Source of the DNA: Candidatus Nitrotoga sp. BS
GTDB lineage: Bacteria; Pseudomonadota; Gammaproteobacteria; Burkholderiales; Gallionellaceae
Reading direction: 5' to 3'
DNA length: 58,568 nucleotides
Assembly (NCBI RefSeq): GCF_927797785.1
Contig: NZ_CAKMLL010000064.1
Location: 1 to 58,568, forward strand
A program made the translations under genes and the position numbers. Below are positions 26,026 to 35,261 of this stretch, in pieces. Each line of letters begins with the position of its first letter. Positions within the stretch are counted from its first letter, which is position 1. The notes below the pieces were generated by a model. That model saw only the letters and a list, made by a program, of their open reading frames with translations. It had not been told where the DNA came from and ran no database searches.

Positions 26026-27461
26026 TCTTCAGCAGCATGAGCTTCATAGTGTTCCTGGTAGCGGTGTTATTCCTGTATGCCGCCACCAACAACTATCGCC
26101 AGCGTGCTGCCATCATTCTGGTAGCGAGCTTGGTGTTTTATGGGTCGTGGAATCCTGCCTACCTATTGTTGCTGACAGCTTCGCTTACCCTCAACTATGG
26201 CTTCTACCGCATCCTCCAGCAAACGCGTTCCCGTGCTTGGCTCAGTCTGGCTTTGGTGGTCAATTTAGGTGTATTGATATTTTTCAAATATTTAGGGTTG
26301 TTTTTCCAGTCTCTCATTACCTTGGGTGGCTATTTCCAATTTTCTGTGCCCGTCGAAACCCCCAGTTGGGCGCATTGGGCACTTCCACTGGGGGTGAGTT
26401 TCTATACCTTTCATATGCTCTCGGTGATGATAGATGTGTACCGGGGAGACTGGGTGCGGCCCATCAGCTTCCGCGCCTGGAGTATGTACGTCACCTTTTT
26501 TCCGCACATGATTGCCGGCCCCATCTTGCGTGCCAGCGAGCTGGTGGAGCAGCTGGAAAAACTCGAACCGCTTAAGCTGAATGAGGTGCGACTGGGCGCG
26601 CTGATTTTTATTGGCGGACTTATCAAAAAAACGCTGTTTGCCGACAATCTGGCAGGTATAGTAGAGCCGCTGTATGCTCACCCTGAGCAGCTCACTTTTT
26701 ACACCGCTTGGCTTGCCACGACGGCCTTCGCCTTGCAGATTTATTTCGATTTTTCCGGGTACAGTGAGATGGCCGTTGGTCTCGCCCGCATGTTTGGTGT
26801 TACTCTTCCGCGCAACTTTCTCTACCCCTATGTTAGTCGCAGTGTGAAGGAATTCTGGCAGCGCTGGCACATTACTTTGTCACGTTGGCTCAGAGATTAT
26901 CTTTATATTTCGCTGGGTGGTTCGCATTGCTCCTTTCCACGCAATATGGGCAATCTTATGATTACCATGGTGCTGGGGGGGTTGTGGCACGGCGCAGGCT
27001 GGAATTTTGTATTCTGGGGTTTCTTGCATGGCAGTTATCTGATAATACATCGTTTGTTGCTGCATGCTTTCACTTGGGCAGGCGTTACGGCGGGTTCTGT
27101 TATTGATCGAACTTTGTCCTGGCTGGGCTGGCCATTTACTTTTATTTTAGTGTGCTTTACTTGGGTGTTTTTTCGCGCTAATTCTTTTCCTGATGCTTGG
27201 CATATTAGTGCAACTATGCTTGGCCTGGCTCAGCACAGCGGGGCAATTCAAGTTATTCGCCTCTCGGAACAAGCTATGATCGCTTCGGCGCTGTTATTAG
27301 CGTTGATGGAACCACACATTGTGGCATGGTTTCAGCGGCAGAATCCCCTCAACTGGTGGCGGGTAGCTGCTCCGGTGCGCGGTTTTGCATATGCGACGCT
27401 GGTATTGACACTGGTATTGTTCGGTGGCGATACCCAGAAATTCATATATTTTGATTTTTAA
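26022..27461 (+). CDS. MBOAT-family O-acyltransferase, copy 2
   Basis: 479 residues, multi-spanning. Signatures: LPLGVSFYTFHMLSVMID, FFPHMIAGPILRASELVEQ, IYFDFSGYSEMAVGLARMFG, FWQRWHITLSRWLRDYLYISLGG and GGLWHGAGWNFVFWGFLHG with the active-site His. Function as for copy 1, but it sits in a different operon with a different SGNH-like partner, so the two pairs may attach different acyl groups or act at different sites. ATG overlaps the preceding gene. The following gene starts 7 bases after its stop. Confidence 0.94.
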   Translation: MIFSSMSFIVFLVAVLFLYAATNNYRQRAAIILVASLVFYGSWNPAYLLLLTASLTLNYGFYRILQQTRSRAWLSLALVVNLGVLIFFKYLGLFFQSLITLGGYFQFSVPVETPSWAHWALPLGVSFYTFHMLSVMIDVYRGDWVRPISFRAWSMYVTFFPHMIAGPILRASELVEQLEKLEPLKLNEVRLGALIFIGGLIKKTLFADNLAGIVEPLYAHPEQLTFYTAWLATTAFALQIYFDFSGYSEMAVGLARMFGVTLPRNFLYPYVSRSVKEFWQRWHITLSRWLRDYLYISLGGSHCSFPRNMGNLMITMVLGGLWHGAGWNFVFWGFLHGSYLIIHRLLLHAFTWAGVTAGSVIDRTLSWLGWPFTFILVCFTWVFFRANSFPDAWHISATMLGLAQHSGAIQVIRLSEQAMIASALLLALMEPHIVAWFQRQNPLNWWRVAAPVRGFAYATLVLTLVLFGGDTQKFIYFDF

Positions 27462-27468
27462 CATTACG

Positions 27469-28677
27469 ATGCAGATTTGGCTAGGTGGAATAATTATAGT
27501 TTGGCTGTTCGTGCAAGTTATGTTGTTGTTCGTCTATCGTCATATGCTGGCCGCTTATTGGCGGGAACCGGTGCTATGCTGCCCGATACTGGTTTTTGAG
27601 AGTGACGATTGGGGTGCGGGGCCGCTGGAGCAGGCGCACGCACTAGATGCACTGCGACAGATACTAAAAGGTCACCGGGATCAGTCTGGTCATTACCCGG
27701 TGATGACTTTGGGCGTCATTTTGAGCATCGCGGATACGGAGACCATGCGCGCAGAAAAAGAGTCAGCGTACTCTCGGATTGCTCTTGATCTCGCGCGTTT
27801 CGAGCCTGTGTTGGCTGCACTGCGCGCGGGAATCAATGAAGGCGTATTCACCCCCCAATTGCATGGCATGGAGCACTATTGGCCACCTGCGGTAATGGCG
27901 GCGGCAAAGACAGATGCTCAAGTATCTGTGTGGCTGCAAACAAATGGGTTAGCGCATAGTGAAGAGCTGCCTCCCCGTTTGCAAAGTCGCTGGATTGACG
28001 CTGCTTCACTTCCTTCTCAGCCGCTGCCAGAAGCAGAAATTTATGCGGCTGTAGTGGAAGAAGTTAAAGTGTACATGCAAATTTTCGGCGCAAAGCCAGT
28101 CATTGCTGTGCCCACCACTTTTATCTGGAATAACATAGTGGAGCGTGCCTGGGCCGCCCACGGCGTGAGCTGCGTTATTACTCCGGGCACTCGTTACGAA
28201 AGTCGTGATGGGCAAGGGCGGCCGAAAGGAGACGGCAGGTTAATACTGAACGGCGAGCGTGGCCAAGGTGATGTGATGTACCTGGTACGCGACAAATATT
28301 TTGAACCTAAACTGGGTCATCGTGCCGAAAAAGGCTTGGATGCTTTATCGTTGCAAACTGCGTGTGGTCGTCCGACTTTGCTGGAAACCCACCGCTTCAA
28401 TTTTCTAGGTGATCCGGCTCAGTCCACGGCTGCACTGGCAGAGCTGAACCGACTGCTGGTAGAAGCACGTGCCCACTATAGCAAGCTGCGATTTTTGTCC
28501 ACGCAAGATATAGCTGAGGCAATTGCGAACCAGGATACGTCACTGATTATCACTGCTCCGCGAGCCCGTGTACCTGCTTGGCTTACGCGCATTAGTCGAG
28601 TGTCGCGTTTTTGGAAGCTTGCGCGGCTTACTGGATTGGTCTTGCCGCTGTGGATGTTAGGCAAATGGACTGCATGA
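27469..28677 (+). CDS. Membrane-anchored polysaccharide-deacetylase-like protein
   Basis: 402 residues starting MQIWLGGIIIVW, with an N-terminal membrane helix (3-24). The rest looks like a NodB-type barrel: VFESDDWGAG supplies the Asp-Asp pair expected in the first metal/catalytic motif, QLHGMEHY fits the His-x-x-x-His type metal motif, and LLETHRFNFLG may be the later His motif. I infer deacetylation of an amino sugar or processing of the polymer, but similarity to characterised enzymes is distant. The ATG is placed after the MBOAT stop; the longer frame only shadows it. The end overlaps the next gene by ATGA. Confidence 0.65.
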   Translation: MQIWLGGIIIVWLFVQVMLLFVYRHMLAAYWREPVLCCPILVFESDDWGAGPLEQAHALDALRQILKGHRDQSGHYPVMTLGVILSIADTETMRAEKESAYSRIALDLARFEPVLAALRAGINEGVFTPQLHGMEHYWPPAVMAAAKTDAQVSVWLQTNGLAHSEELPPRLQSRWIDAASLPSQPLPEAEIYAAVVEEVKVYMQIFGAKPVIAVPTTFIWNNIVERAWAAHGVSCVITPGTRYESRDGQGRPKGDGRLILNGERGQGDVMYLVRDKYFEPKLGHRAEKGLDALSLQTACGRPTLLETHRFNFLGDPAQSTAALAELNRLLVEARAHYSKLRFLSTQDIAEAIANQDTSLIITAPRARVPAWLTRISRVSRFWKLARLTGLVLPLWMLGKWTA

Positions 28678-29603
28678 GCGCGCCACGTTTCTCTGTCATT
28701 ATTCCCGCTTACAATGCGAAAGATACTTTGGCGCGCGCAGTTGATTCAGTGCTGGCACAAATTTGGCCAGCGTTTGAAATTATTGTGATTGACGACGGCT
28801 CCATTGATGCTACTGCTACAGTGGCTGCAAGCTATGGGGAAAAAATTCGTTACCTGCACCAGGACAATGCCGGGGTGTCTGCCGCACGTAACCATGGTGC
28901 ACGCATAGCGAGTGGCGACTGGCTGGCTTTTCTTGATGCTGATGACTGGTACTTTCCCAACCGATTAAAACGGCATGGCGAATGGATCGTCCGTGACGAA
29001 AACCTGGATTTTCTCACCGGCGATTATGAATATCGTGATGCCAGCGGTGCATTGATGGGTCTTTCCATGGAAAGCAAGGTGTCAGGTTGTGTCATGCTGG
29101 CCAAGGCTGCAGATAGCCGTGAAGTGGTTATGCAGGAGGAAGAGTTTGAGGTTTTTATTGCCGATCATTTCGGCGATACCCATACCCTAAGCTTGCCACG
29201 TGCCACTTTTCTGGAATTGGGCGGTTACCCACTGGGATTTAAGGTCTGTGAGGACGTACACCTTCTTACACGACTGGTAGCGCGCAGCCGCCGTGTGGGC
29301 GTAATTTGCGAGCCGTTGGCGGTATATTCCGTCCACGCTGCCAGTGCAACTCGCGCTGACCCGGTGCGCGCGCAGTTCGAAAATGTACGTACCCTGATTG
29401 CCCTAGGTGAACAGGCCGCCAACTTGCCTGCCGTGGTGCGTCGTGGATACACCACGCGACTGCGCCAGGCACGCCTGAATCTGGGCTATGCGCTGAGTAG
29501 GACAGGTAACCGTGTGGGTGCGGTACGTGCCGTGTTACCTTCGCTAATTGAAGCGCCTAGCCTTGCTAGCGTGCGCAATTTACTGTCCATTCTTAAAGGC
29601 TAA
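28674..29603 (+). CDS. Family 2 glycosyltransferase
   Basis: 309 residues from MSAPRFSVIIPAYNAKDTL, the N-terminal GT-A nucleotide-binding strand, then EIIVIDDGSIDAT and AFLDADDWYFPNRLKRH with the metal-binding DAD. It would transfer a sugar from a nucleotide donor in the cytosol. It lacks membrane helices. Start ATG overlaps the previous stop (ATGA), and a GT4 gene follows after 2 bases, so both act in the same pathway. The upstream extension of the frame shadows the deacetylase-like gene. Confidence 0.9.
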   Translation: MSAPRFSVIIPAYNAKDTLARAVDSVLAQIWPAFEIIVIDDGSIDATATVAASYGEKIRYLHQDNAGVSAARNHGARIASGDWLAFLDADDWYFPNRLKRHGEWIVRDENLDFLTGDYEYRDASGALMGLSMESKVSGCVMLAKAADSREVVMQEEEFEVFIADHFGDTHTLSLPRATFLELGGYPLGFKVCEDVHLLTRLVARSRRVGVICEPLAVYSVHAASATRADPVRAQFENVRTLIALGEQAANLPAVVRRGYTTRLRQARLNLGYALSRTGNRVGAVRAVLPSLIEAPSLASVRNLLSILKG

Positions 29604-29605
29604 AC

Positions 29606-30748
29606 ATGCCCCGTTACTTGGTACTTACCGAATTATTTTTACCTACCAAAGGCGGCACCGCAGTCTGGTTTGCCGAGGTATACCAGCGTTTGTCGGGTAA
29701 GGAAACCCACATTGTTACTGCCGATGTGCCGGGTGCGGCAGCGGTGGACGCGGCGCATTCCAACACAGTACATCGTATCCGCATGCATCGGGTGACTTGG
29801 CTGCGACCGGAATCGTTGGGCATGTATGCTAACCTGTTTATCAAGTCCTTATGGTTGGCGCTTACTCACAGATTCACTGCTATCCATGCCGGTCGTGCCC
29901 TGCCGGAAGGTATCACAGCCTGGCTGGTGGCACGGCTGACTTTTCATCCAGTCGTGATATACGCTCATGGCGAGGAACTTACCACATGGGGGTATGGTCG
30001 CAAATACAAGGCAATGCGCTTTGCTTTGCGCCACGCTGACCGGGTTATTGCCAACAGCGAATACACTCGCGATGCACTCATTAAAATGGACGTGAATCCT
30101 GCCGGCATAACACTTATCTATCCTGGTGTGGACGTGACCCGCTTTCGCCCAGGTTTGGCGTGTGCTGAGTTGCGGCAATCAGTTGGCGTAACGGATGTTA
30201 GCAAGCTGGTTTTGTCGGTAGGGCGTCTGTCACGGCGTAAAGGATTTGACCAAGTGATCCAGGCACTACCTGCACTGATTAATGCGGGGTTGGATGTACA
30301 GTACGTACTGATTGGCATTGGCGAAGATTATGATTATTTATTCGATCTGGCGCGCGAACATGGCGTGACTGAACGAGTTCACTTGTTGGGGCACGTGAGT
30401 GTTGATGACCTGCCGCGTTGGTACAATGCTTGTGACGTATTTATCATGCCTAACCGTGAGATTAATGGTGATACTGAAGGTTTCGGCATGGTATTTATCG
30501 AAGCAGCAGCATGCGGCAAGCCCGCCATTGCGGGGCTGGCTGGCGGCACTGGGGCAGCCGTAGTGGACGGGGTGACGGGTTTCAGAGTGGATGGCACGAA
30601 TACCGTTGCGGTCACTATTGCATTGCAACGAATATTGGAAAATGCGCAATCTGCGCAGCAGATTGGAAACCGTGCATTAACAAGAGCGATCAAACGATTT
30701 GACTGGGCTATCGTGGCTAAAGAAACGCAACAATTGCAAACGAAATAA
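29606..30748 (+). CDS. Family 4 glycosyltransferase
   Basis: 380 residues with GT-B fold. The N-terminal domain has LTELFLPTKGGTAVWFAEVY (acceptor side, glycine-rich loop); the C-terminal domain has VLSVGRLSRRKGFDQVIQAL and a donor-binding E-x7-E region, EGFGMVFIEAAACGKPAI. A retaining transferase using a nucleotide sugar. Adjacent to GT2 28674 with 2 bases between, so likely sequential steps in the same repeat unit. The donor sugar cannot be deduced. Confidence 0.92.
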   Translation: MPRYLVLTELFLPTKGGTAVWFAEVYQRLSGKETHIVTADVPGAAAVDAAHSNTVHRIRMHRVTWLRPESLGMYANLFIKSLWLALTHRFTAIHAGRALPEGITAWLVARLTFHPVVIYAHGEELTTWGYGRKYKAMRFALRHADRVIANSEYTRDALIKMDVNPAGITLIYPGVDVTRFRPGLACAELRQSVGVTDVSKLVLSVGRLSRRKGFDQVIQALPALINAGLDVQYVLIGIGEDYDYLFDLAREHGVTERVHLLGHVSVDDLPRWYNACDVFIMPNREINGDTEGFGMVFIEAAACGKPAIAGLAGGTGAAVVDGVTGFRVDGTNTVAVTIALQRILENAQSAQQIGNRALTRAIKRFDWAIVAKETQQLQTK

Positions 30749-30801
30749 TGCCTGATCATTGGCCGTTGTTGCGTTTAAGTCGAATTTAACAGGAGAAAAG
30801 G

Positions 30802-31617
30802 ATGAGGCTAATAAAATTACGCAATGCTTTTACACTGACAATACTGGTGGTGTTTGGATTGCTTGGAGCGAAGCAAGCATTAGCTGTGTTGCCATATAAA
30901 GCTACTGCGGCAGAAATATCAATACTGCCACGCATTTGCCAAGCAAAATTGAATTTCAATCCGGCAACCGACAGACAATATCCCGGAAAGGTAGGGCCGG
31001 ATTGGCAGCACTTCCACCATTACTGTTATGCGCTGGTTTTTTTTAATCGGTATAAAGGATCTTTCAGTAACAAAAGTGACCAGCAATTCTATTTTCAAAG
31101 CGCAATAGGTGAATTTGAGTATATATTTGAACATTCGTCGCCCACTTTCTGGATGCGGCCGGAGATGCATGTTCAGAAAGGCAAGTTGTTTGCTGCCGTA
31201 AAACGCAATTTCGAAGCGGAAAGTGAGTTTCAGCAAGCGCTACAAATAAATCCAAACTATGTTCAAGCATATGTTGCACTCAGTTACTTTTATAAGAATA
31301 CCGGTCAGAAATCGAAATATATTACGGCATTGGAACAAGCGTTACAGCTTGCGCCAAATAGTAAATCCATGCAAAGACGATATAAACAGGTAACAGGTAA
31401 AACCTTTACGCCACCCCCACCCACAGTCGAGCGGGCTGCACAGGACGCTCCTACGCCAATGCCTGTTGTGCAAGCCGCTGAGACAAGCGAAGTTAACTTG
31501 CCCACTACGCAACCTGTTTCTGCTTCACCGCCAGTTGTCGTGCCCGAAAAGATTGGCACCCCTACCAATCCATATTGCCGTTTTTGTCTGCCAGAGGAAC
31601 TCATGATCAATCACTGA
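30802..31617 (+). CDS. Exported TPR-repeat protein of unknown function
   Basis: 271 residues with a cleavable signal peptide (about 1-28, ending GAKQALA). Two or three tetratricopeptide-like units span about residues 100-190 (QFQQALQINPNYVQAYVALS-type pattern). The C-terminal 75 residues are rich in Pro, Val and Thr and end with NPYCRFCLPEE, a CxxC pair. A good aaaagg site precedes the ATG. It is the last plus-strand gene of the locus, so it probably helps assembly or export of the polymer in the periplasm, by analogy to TPR proteins in such loci; no closer family is recognised. Confidence 0.75.
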   Translation: MRLIKLRNAFTLTILVVFGLLGAKQALAVLPYKATAAEISILPRICQAKLNFNPATDRQYPGKVGPDWQHFHHYCYALVFFNRYKGSFSNKSDQQFYFQSAIGEFEYIFEHSSPTFWMRPEMHVQKGKLFAAVKRNFEAESEFQQALQINPNYVQAYVALSYFYKNTGQKSKYITALEQALQLAPNSKSMQRRYKQVTGKTFTPPPPTVERAAQDAPTPMPVVQAAETSEVNLPTTQPVSASPPVVVPEKIGTPTNPYCRFCLPEELMINH

Positions 31618-31674
31618 TCTGTGGAGGTGTTACTGACAATATATTTGAGTCTAAATTATCATTTAATCCAGTTA

Positions 31675-34600
31675 TTATTTAGTCTTAGCGCATTTTCCCA
31701 CCCAAGTTAGTAGCTGCAGCTTCATGGTTTCTGCCAATTCAGGATTGTCGGCAATGCGGTTGTGCTGGCAGCCTGGGTCAGTTTTTAAGTCGAACAATTG
31801 GTATCGCGCGCCATCTACAGCAGGCTGGTAAACCAGCTTCCAGCGGCCAATACGGATCATTCTGTCCTTTGCCTCAAGCACAATGTCATGGTATTGCGGC
31901 TTTATTACCAGCGTGCCGCTGGCCTTGTCGGGAACTTCCAGCAGTTCTAGTAAATTTGGGTAGCGCAAGTGGTCTTCGTGCATACCCGGCAGGTCGGTAA
32001 TCCAGATACCGGTTTCGTTGAAGGCTGGTAGTTCTAGGTCATTGTTTTTACCACGTATGATAGACGCCAGAGATACGCCCTCCATTGCCTCTTGAATAGC
32101 TAGCCCGGCCAGTTCCAGCAAGGTCGGTGCGATGTCAACGCTGCGCACAATCTGTTGTTGTATGCCATTACTGGGAGTACGTGGGTCATGGATGATGAGC
32201 GGGATCCGGGCTGAAAAATCGCCCACCGCGCTGTTTCCTTGTCCCCAAGTATTGTGCTCGAAAAACTCCATGCCATGGTCCGAGTAGACAACGACAATAG
32301 TGCTGTCTGCCAAGCCACAATCATCGAGATGGCGGAGCATCTTGCCTACTTCATCATCAAATTCAGCCGCGCAGCCGTCGTACAAATCAATGATTTGATC
32401 GAGATCAAATTCCTCTTTAGGTGCGCCCTGACGACGGATGACCTCGAATGGGTCAGTCAGTCGTGCCATGGCGAACTTGGATTCGCCGTTATAAGTTGGG
32501 TCAGAAAATCGTGTATACCATGGCCATTCCGAGGTAAATGGAGGGTGAGTGGTGGAGTAAAATATATTGAGGAAAAATGGCTGAACGCTATCCGCTAGAC
32601 GCGAAACCAGACGCCGAGCATATTTACCCATCGATTGGGTCAGCGGCACACCTCCGAGGTAATAAATTTCTGGTAGCAGCAGCCGCCCCAACCGGTTGTG
32701 GGTGAACAATGACACAAACAGGCGTAAATCCTTTGGTCCCTGTCGTATCAGATATTTCAGGTTCCACTGGTCTTCCGGTAGATCGGTGTAATCGAAACCG
32801 AAGGAAAATTTGCCCATGTCGCCACCACACCAGTCAGACATCGCCGCTGTACGATAGCCTAGTGGCTTGAGCAGCTGTGGCAAAGCATCCACTTTGAGTC
32901 GAGTTTCCGCGTCACTGACAAAATTGTCGCGGATGCCATGGGTGTGCGGCCAAGTGCCGGTGAGCATGGAAATTAGACTCGGTGCGGTGCGTGCGCAAGG
33001 CACATAGCAATTGGCGAACAGTGTACCTTTTGCAGCGAGAGCATCGATGTGAGGTGTGACCGCGCGATGGTAGCCAAGTGCGCCCAAGCGATCAGCACGC
33101 AGCGTATCCGATCCGATCATCAGAATATTCGGTGGCGAATCGCTTGGCCGTCCAAGCGAGCGACCTCGATGTTGTGCTTCTGGCAGCCAAGCCGCCCAAG
33201 TGATCGTCCCCACGTAGAACAGTACGGTCGACCAAAAAGCCATGAGCTCTGCCACTTTATTTTGCTGTGACAATTGCCACGAAGCGGCGATCACTAGAAG
33301 CATGGCAGAGATCCCGAGCATACTTTGTATCAAATGGATGCGAGCAGGGGTGGCCCAATGCCACAGCGAATAAAACCGACTCATGCGATAGTGCATTGAG
33401 GCGACCAGTAGCCCCGGATTGAAGCGCAGCTTGCGGATGAATTGGAGCGCACTTGCACCGAGCAGCCCCAGTATGGCGGCTAGAATAGCCAGTTTTGAGG
33501 ACCAGGTCCAACCCAAATTAATATTCAGCGAATAGTATATAAGCACGCCGCCGCCGCCCATATACAGCATCAGTCCAAACGCCCACAGACTGAGGCGTGC
33601 CAAGGCGAACACGATATAGTGCCGGTAATAGGTGCGGATTTCATCACGCATGCGCGGCCCGGTTTGAGAAAAATCAAACAAAGATTTTGCTAGCAGAGCC
33701 ATGGTTCCGATGCCTGCCACAGCCAGCGCAGGAAGCACGCCCGCCCAATGCGAATTGCCGCTGACAAACCATGCGATCAGCCCGCAGATGACGGTCAAAA
33801 GAGCTAGTATCCCGGTAAGAAATGTGCTGAAATCAGAAGGAAGCGAAAGATTTTTGCCACGATGCCCTGATTCCCGACGGCCTTGCACTTCCCCTAAGGC
33901 GGCAGCGGTTCGCATCCAGTAGAAACGCCGCTTAGCCCATGAGTGGCTAAACACGCTGTGAAACCCATATTCCGCCAGCTTGCGCCACATATAGAGCGGA
34001 ATTCGACCGTTGCCCTGAATACGTGAGATTGAGCGAGTGCGCTGAAAACTTTTTTTAAGCAGATAACTGAGTTTCAGACGATCAATATCCACATAATGAT
34101 GCTGAACGATGCCCGGCACGTACTGACAACGTACACCGCGAATCATGGCGCGCAATACATATTCGCTGTCCTCGCCACCACCCAAATCGTGACCGTGCGG
34201 CCCAAGCTCGGTTGAAAACTGCCCGGCAAGGGCGAACACGTGGTGTCGCACCACGAGATTGCCACCTCCGGGGATAGGGCCTTCTTCCGCCGTGATCGTT
34301 TTGGGTTGATTGCCCTGGTTATAGCGGGGCACTGGTAGTGGGTAAACCCGATACGGTCCTTTGTCGTGCACCCACTCGGGTTCAGTTCCATCCCAGTCGG
34401 GCAGAATGCGGCCACAATACAAGCCCGCATCCGGCCAGGCCTGTGCAGCCTGCTCGATAGCGATTAGATAATTTTCATCGACCCGATGATCGTCATCAAC
34501 AAAAGCTGCGAGTTCAGTGTCGATTTCTGGAATGGCTCGATTGAGTGCATGCGACTTGCCCGGCGTGGGTACTTCAATCAGACGTAGCGGTAAACAACCA

Positions 34601-34782
34601 TTAGTTGCTTGTTGCATCTCATATATCTGCATGCGCGCTACCGTATCGTCGGTGCAGGCATTTGCTGCGACCAGAATCTGTACGGGCATTTCTGGTCGCT
34701 GTGCTGTATTCAATGAAGTCAACACCCGCTCAAGCAAATTGGCGCGATTGTGGGTGCAAATCAAAACAGTCAGTTTGAGCAT
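31675..34782 (-). CDS. Fusion: GT2 glycosyltransferase - membrane region - sulfatase/phosphatase-superfamily domain
   Basis: 1035 residues in three parts. Residues 1-300 are a GT-A glycosyltransferase (TVLICTHNRANLLERVLTSL; metal-binding FVDDDHR at 95-100; GGGEDSEYVLRA). Residues about 320-535 hold several membrane helices. Residues 550-1035 are an alkaline-phosphatase-superfamily domain: metal-binding NILMIGSDTLRADRL (Asp559), a nucleophile block PCARTAPSLISMLTG, VVYSDHGMEFFEHN with the second metal pair, and LIIHDPRTP. The position used for formylglycine in sulfatases is Thr599 (TAPS), so it cannot be an ordinary FGly sulfatase; threonine is the nucleophile of phosphoethanolamine- and phosphoglycerol-transferase relatives. 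Cys596 lies three residues earlier. The C-terminal KLVYQPAVDGARYQLFDLKTDP is sulfatase-like. I infer coupled sugar addition and phospho- or sulfo-group chemistry on a glycan. First gene on the minus strand side; convergent with the TPR gene. Confidence 0.85.
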   Translation of the reverse strand: MLKLTVLICTHNRANLLERVLTSLNTAQRPEMPVQILVAANACTDDTVARMQIYEMQQATNGCLPLRLIEVPTPGKSHALNRAIPEIDTELAAFVDDDHRVDENYLIAIEQAAQAWPDAGLYCGRILPDWDGTEPEWVHDKGPYRVYPLPVPRYNQGNQPKTITAEEGPIPGGGNLVVRHHVFALAGQFSTELGPHGHDLGGGEDSEYVLRAMIRGVRCQYVPGIVQHHYVDIDRLKLSYLLKKSFQRTRSISRIQGNGRIPLYMWRKLAEYGFHSVFSHSWAKRRFYWMRTAAALGEVQGRRESGHRGKNLSLPSDFSTFLTGILALLTVICGLIAWFVSGNSHWAGVLPALAVAGIGTMALLAKSLFDFSQTGPRMRDEIRTYYRHYIVFALARLSLWAFGLMLYMGGGGVLIYYSLNINLGWTWSSKLAILAAILGLLGASALQFIRKLRFNPGLLVASMHYRMSRFYSLWHWATPARIHLIQSMLGISAMLLVIAASWQLSQQNKVAELMAFWSTVLFYVGTITWAAWLPEAQHRGRSLGRPSDSPPNILMIGSDTLRADRLGALGYHRAVTPHIDALAAKGTLFANCYVPCARTAPSLISMLTGTWPHTHGIRDNFVSDAETRLKVDALPQLLKPLGYRTAAMSDWCGGDMGKFSFGFDYTDLPEDQWNLKYLIRQGPKDLRLFVSLFTHNRLGRLLLPEIYYLGGVPLTQSMGKYARRLVSRLADSVQPFFLNIFYSTTHPPFTSEWPWYTRFSDPTYNGESKFAMARLTDPFEVIRRQGAPKEEFDLDQIIDLYDGCAAEFDDEVGKMLRHLDDCGLADSTIVVVYSDHGMEFFEHNTWGQGNSAVGDFSARIPLIIHDPRTPSNGIQQQIVRSVDIAPTLLELAGLAIQEAMEGVSLASIIRGKNNDLELPAFNETGIWITDLPGMHEDHLRYPNLLELLEVPDKASGTLVIKPQYHDIVLEAKDRMIRIGRWKLVYQPAVDGARYQLFDLKTDPGCQHNRIADNPELAETMKLQLLTWVGKCAKTK

Positions 34783-34841
34783 GGGACGCTATGGATGTGT
34801 GTGAGCATTGATATGGGTGGGCATCAGGATTGGAATGGGCC

Positions 34842-35261
34842 CTACAATGCTGCGAGGACGGTACGCCAAGCTGGAATAATCAATCTAGGGGGCAGGCGAT
34901 CCTGAAATCGCCAAGGGAGCTTGCTACGGATATTTCGTGCCCTCCCAGCTTTTATCATCCTTTGTCGCGCATTAGACAATAAACCGAAAAACTTGCTCGT
35001 ACCACCCTTGCCGGTAACACCTCTTCGCTGGCGGTAATAGCCGTACTGTGCGATCTCAATGAATCCGGCATTTGCTGCGCTCTTTAGATGGGGGAGGACA
35101 TCCGCAATAAGCGCCACCATGTCTCTATCCATCAAGGAATAGGGGCTGACTGCAACGGTTGCATTCGGACCGTGACGCTCCAGCGCGGCCAGCGAATCAG
35201 CCTCGACCTGCCAATGGCCGTGAGGGGATGGATCATCAAAACGGAACGGCACCTGTGTCAT
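34842..35261 (-). pseudogene. Truncated polysaccharide deacetylase-type protein
   Basis: 139 residues from MTQVPFRFDDPSPHGHW. The start FRFDDPSP, then NATVAVSPYSL, HLKSAANAGFIEIAQYGYYRQRR and SKFFGLLSNARQRMIKAG follow the N-terminal half of NodB-type proteins that run to 250 residues or more. After about residue 110 the sequence (IRSKLPWRFQDRLPPRLI) no longer fits and the gene stops, with only 60 bases before the next gene. The His-x-x-x-His-type metal motif expected later is missing (Tyr-Gly-Tyr-Tyr at the GYTH position). It overlaps the GT2 stop by ATGA, so it was once a coupled operon gene. Probably non-functional; a redesigned short protein is the alternative. Confidence 0.6.
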
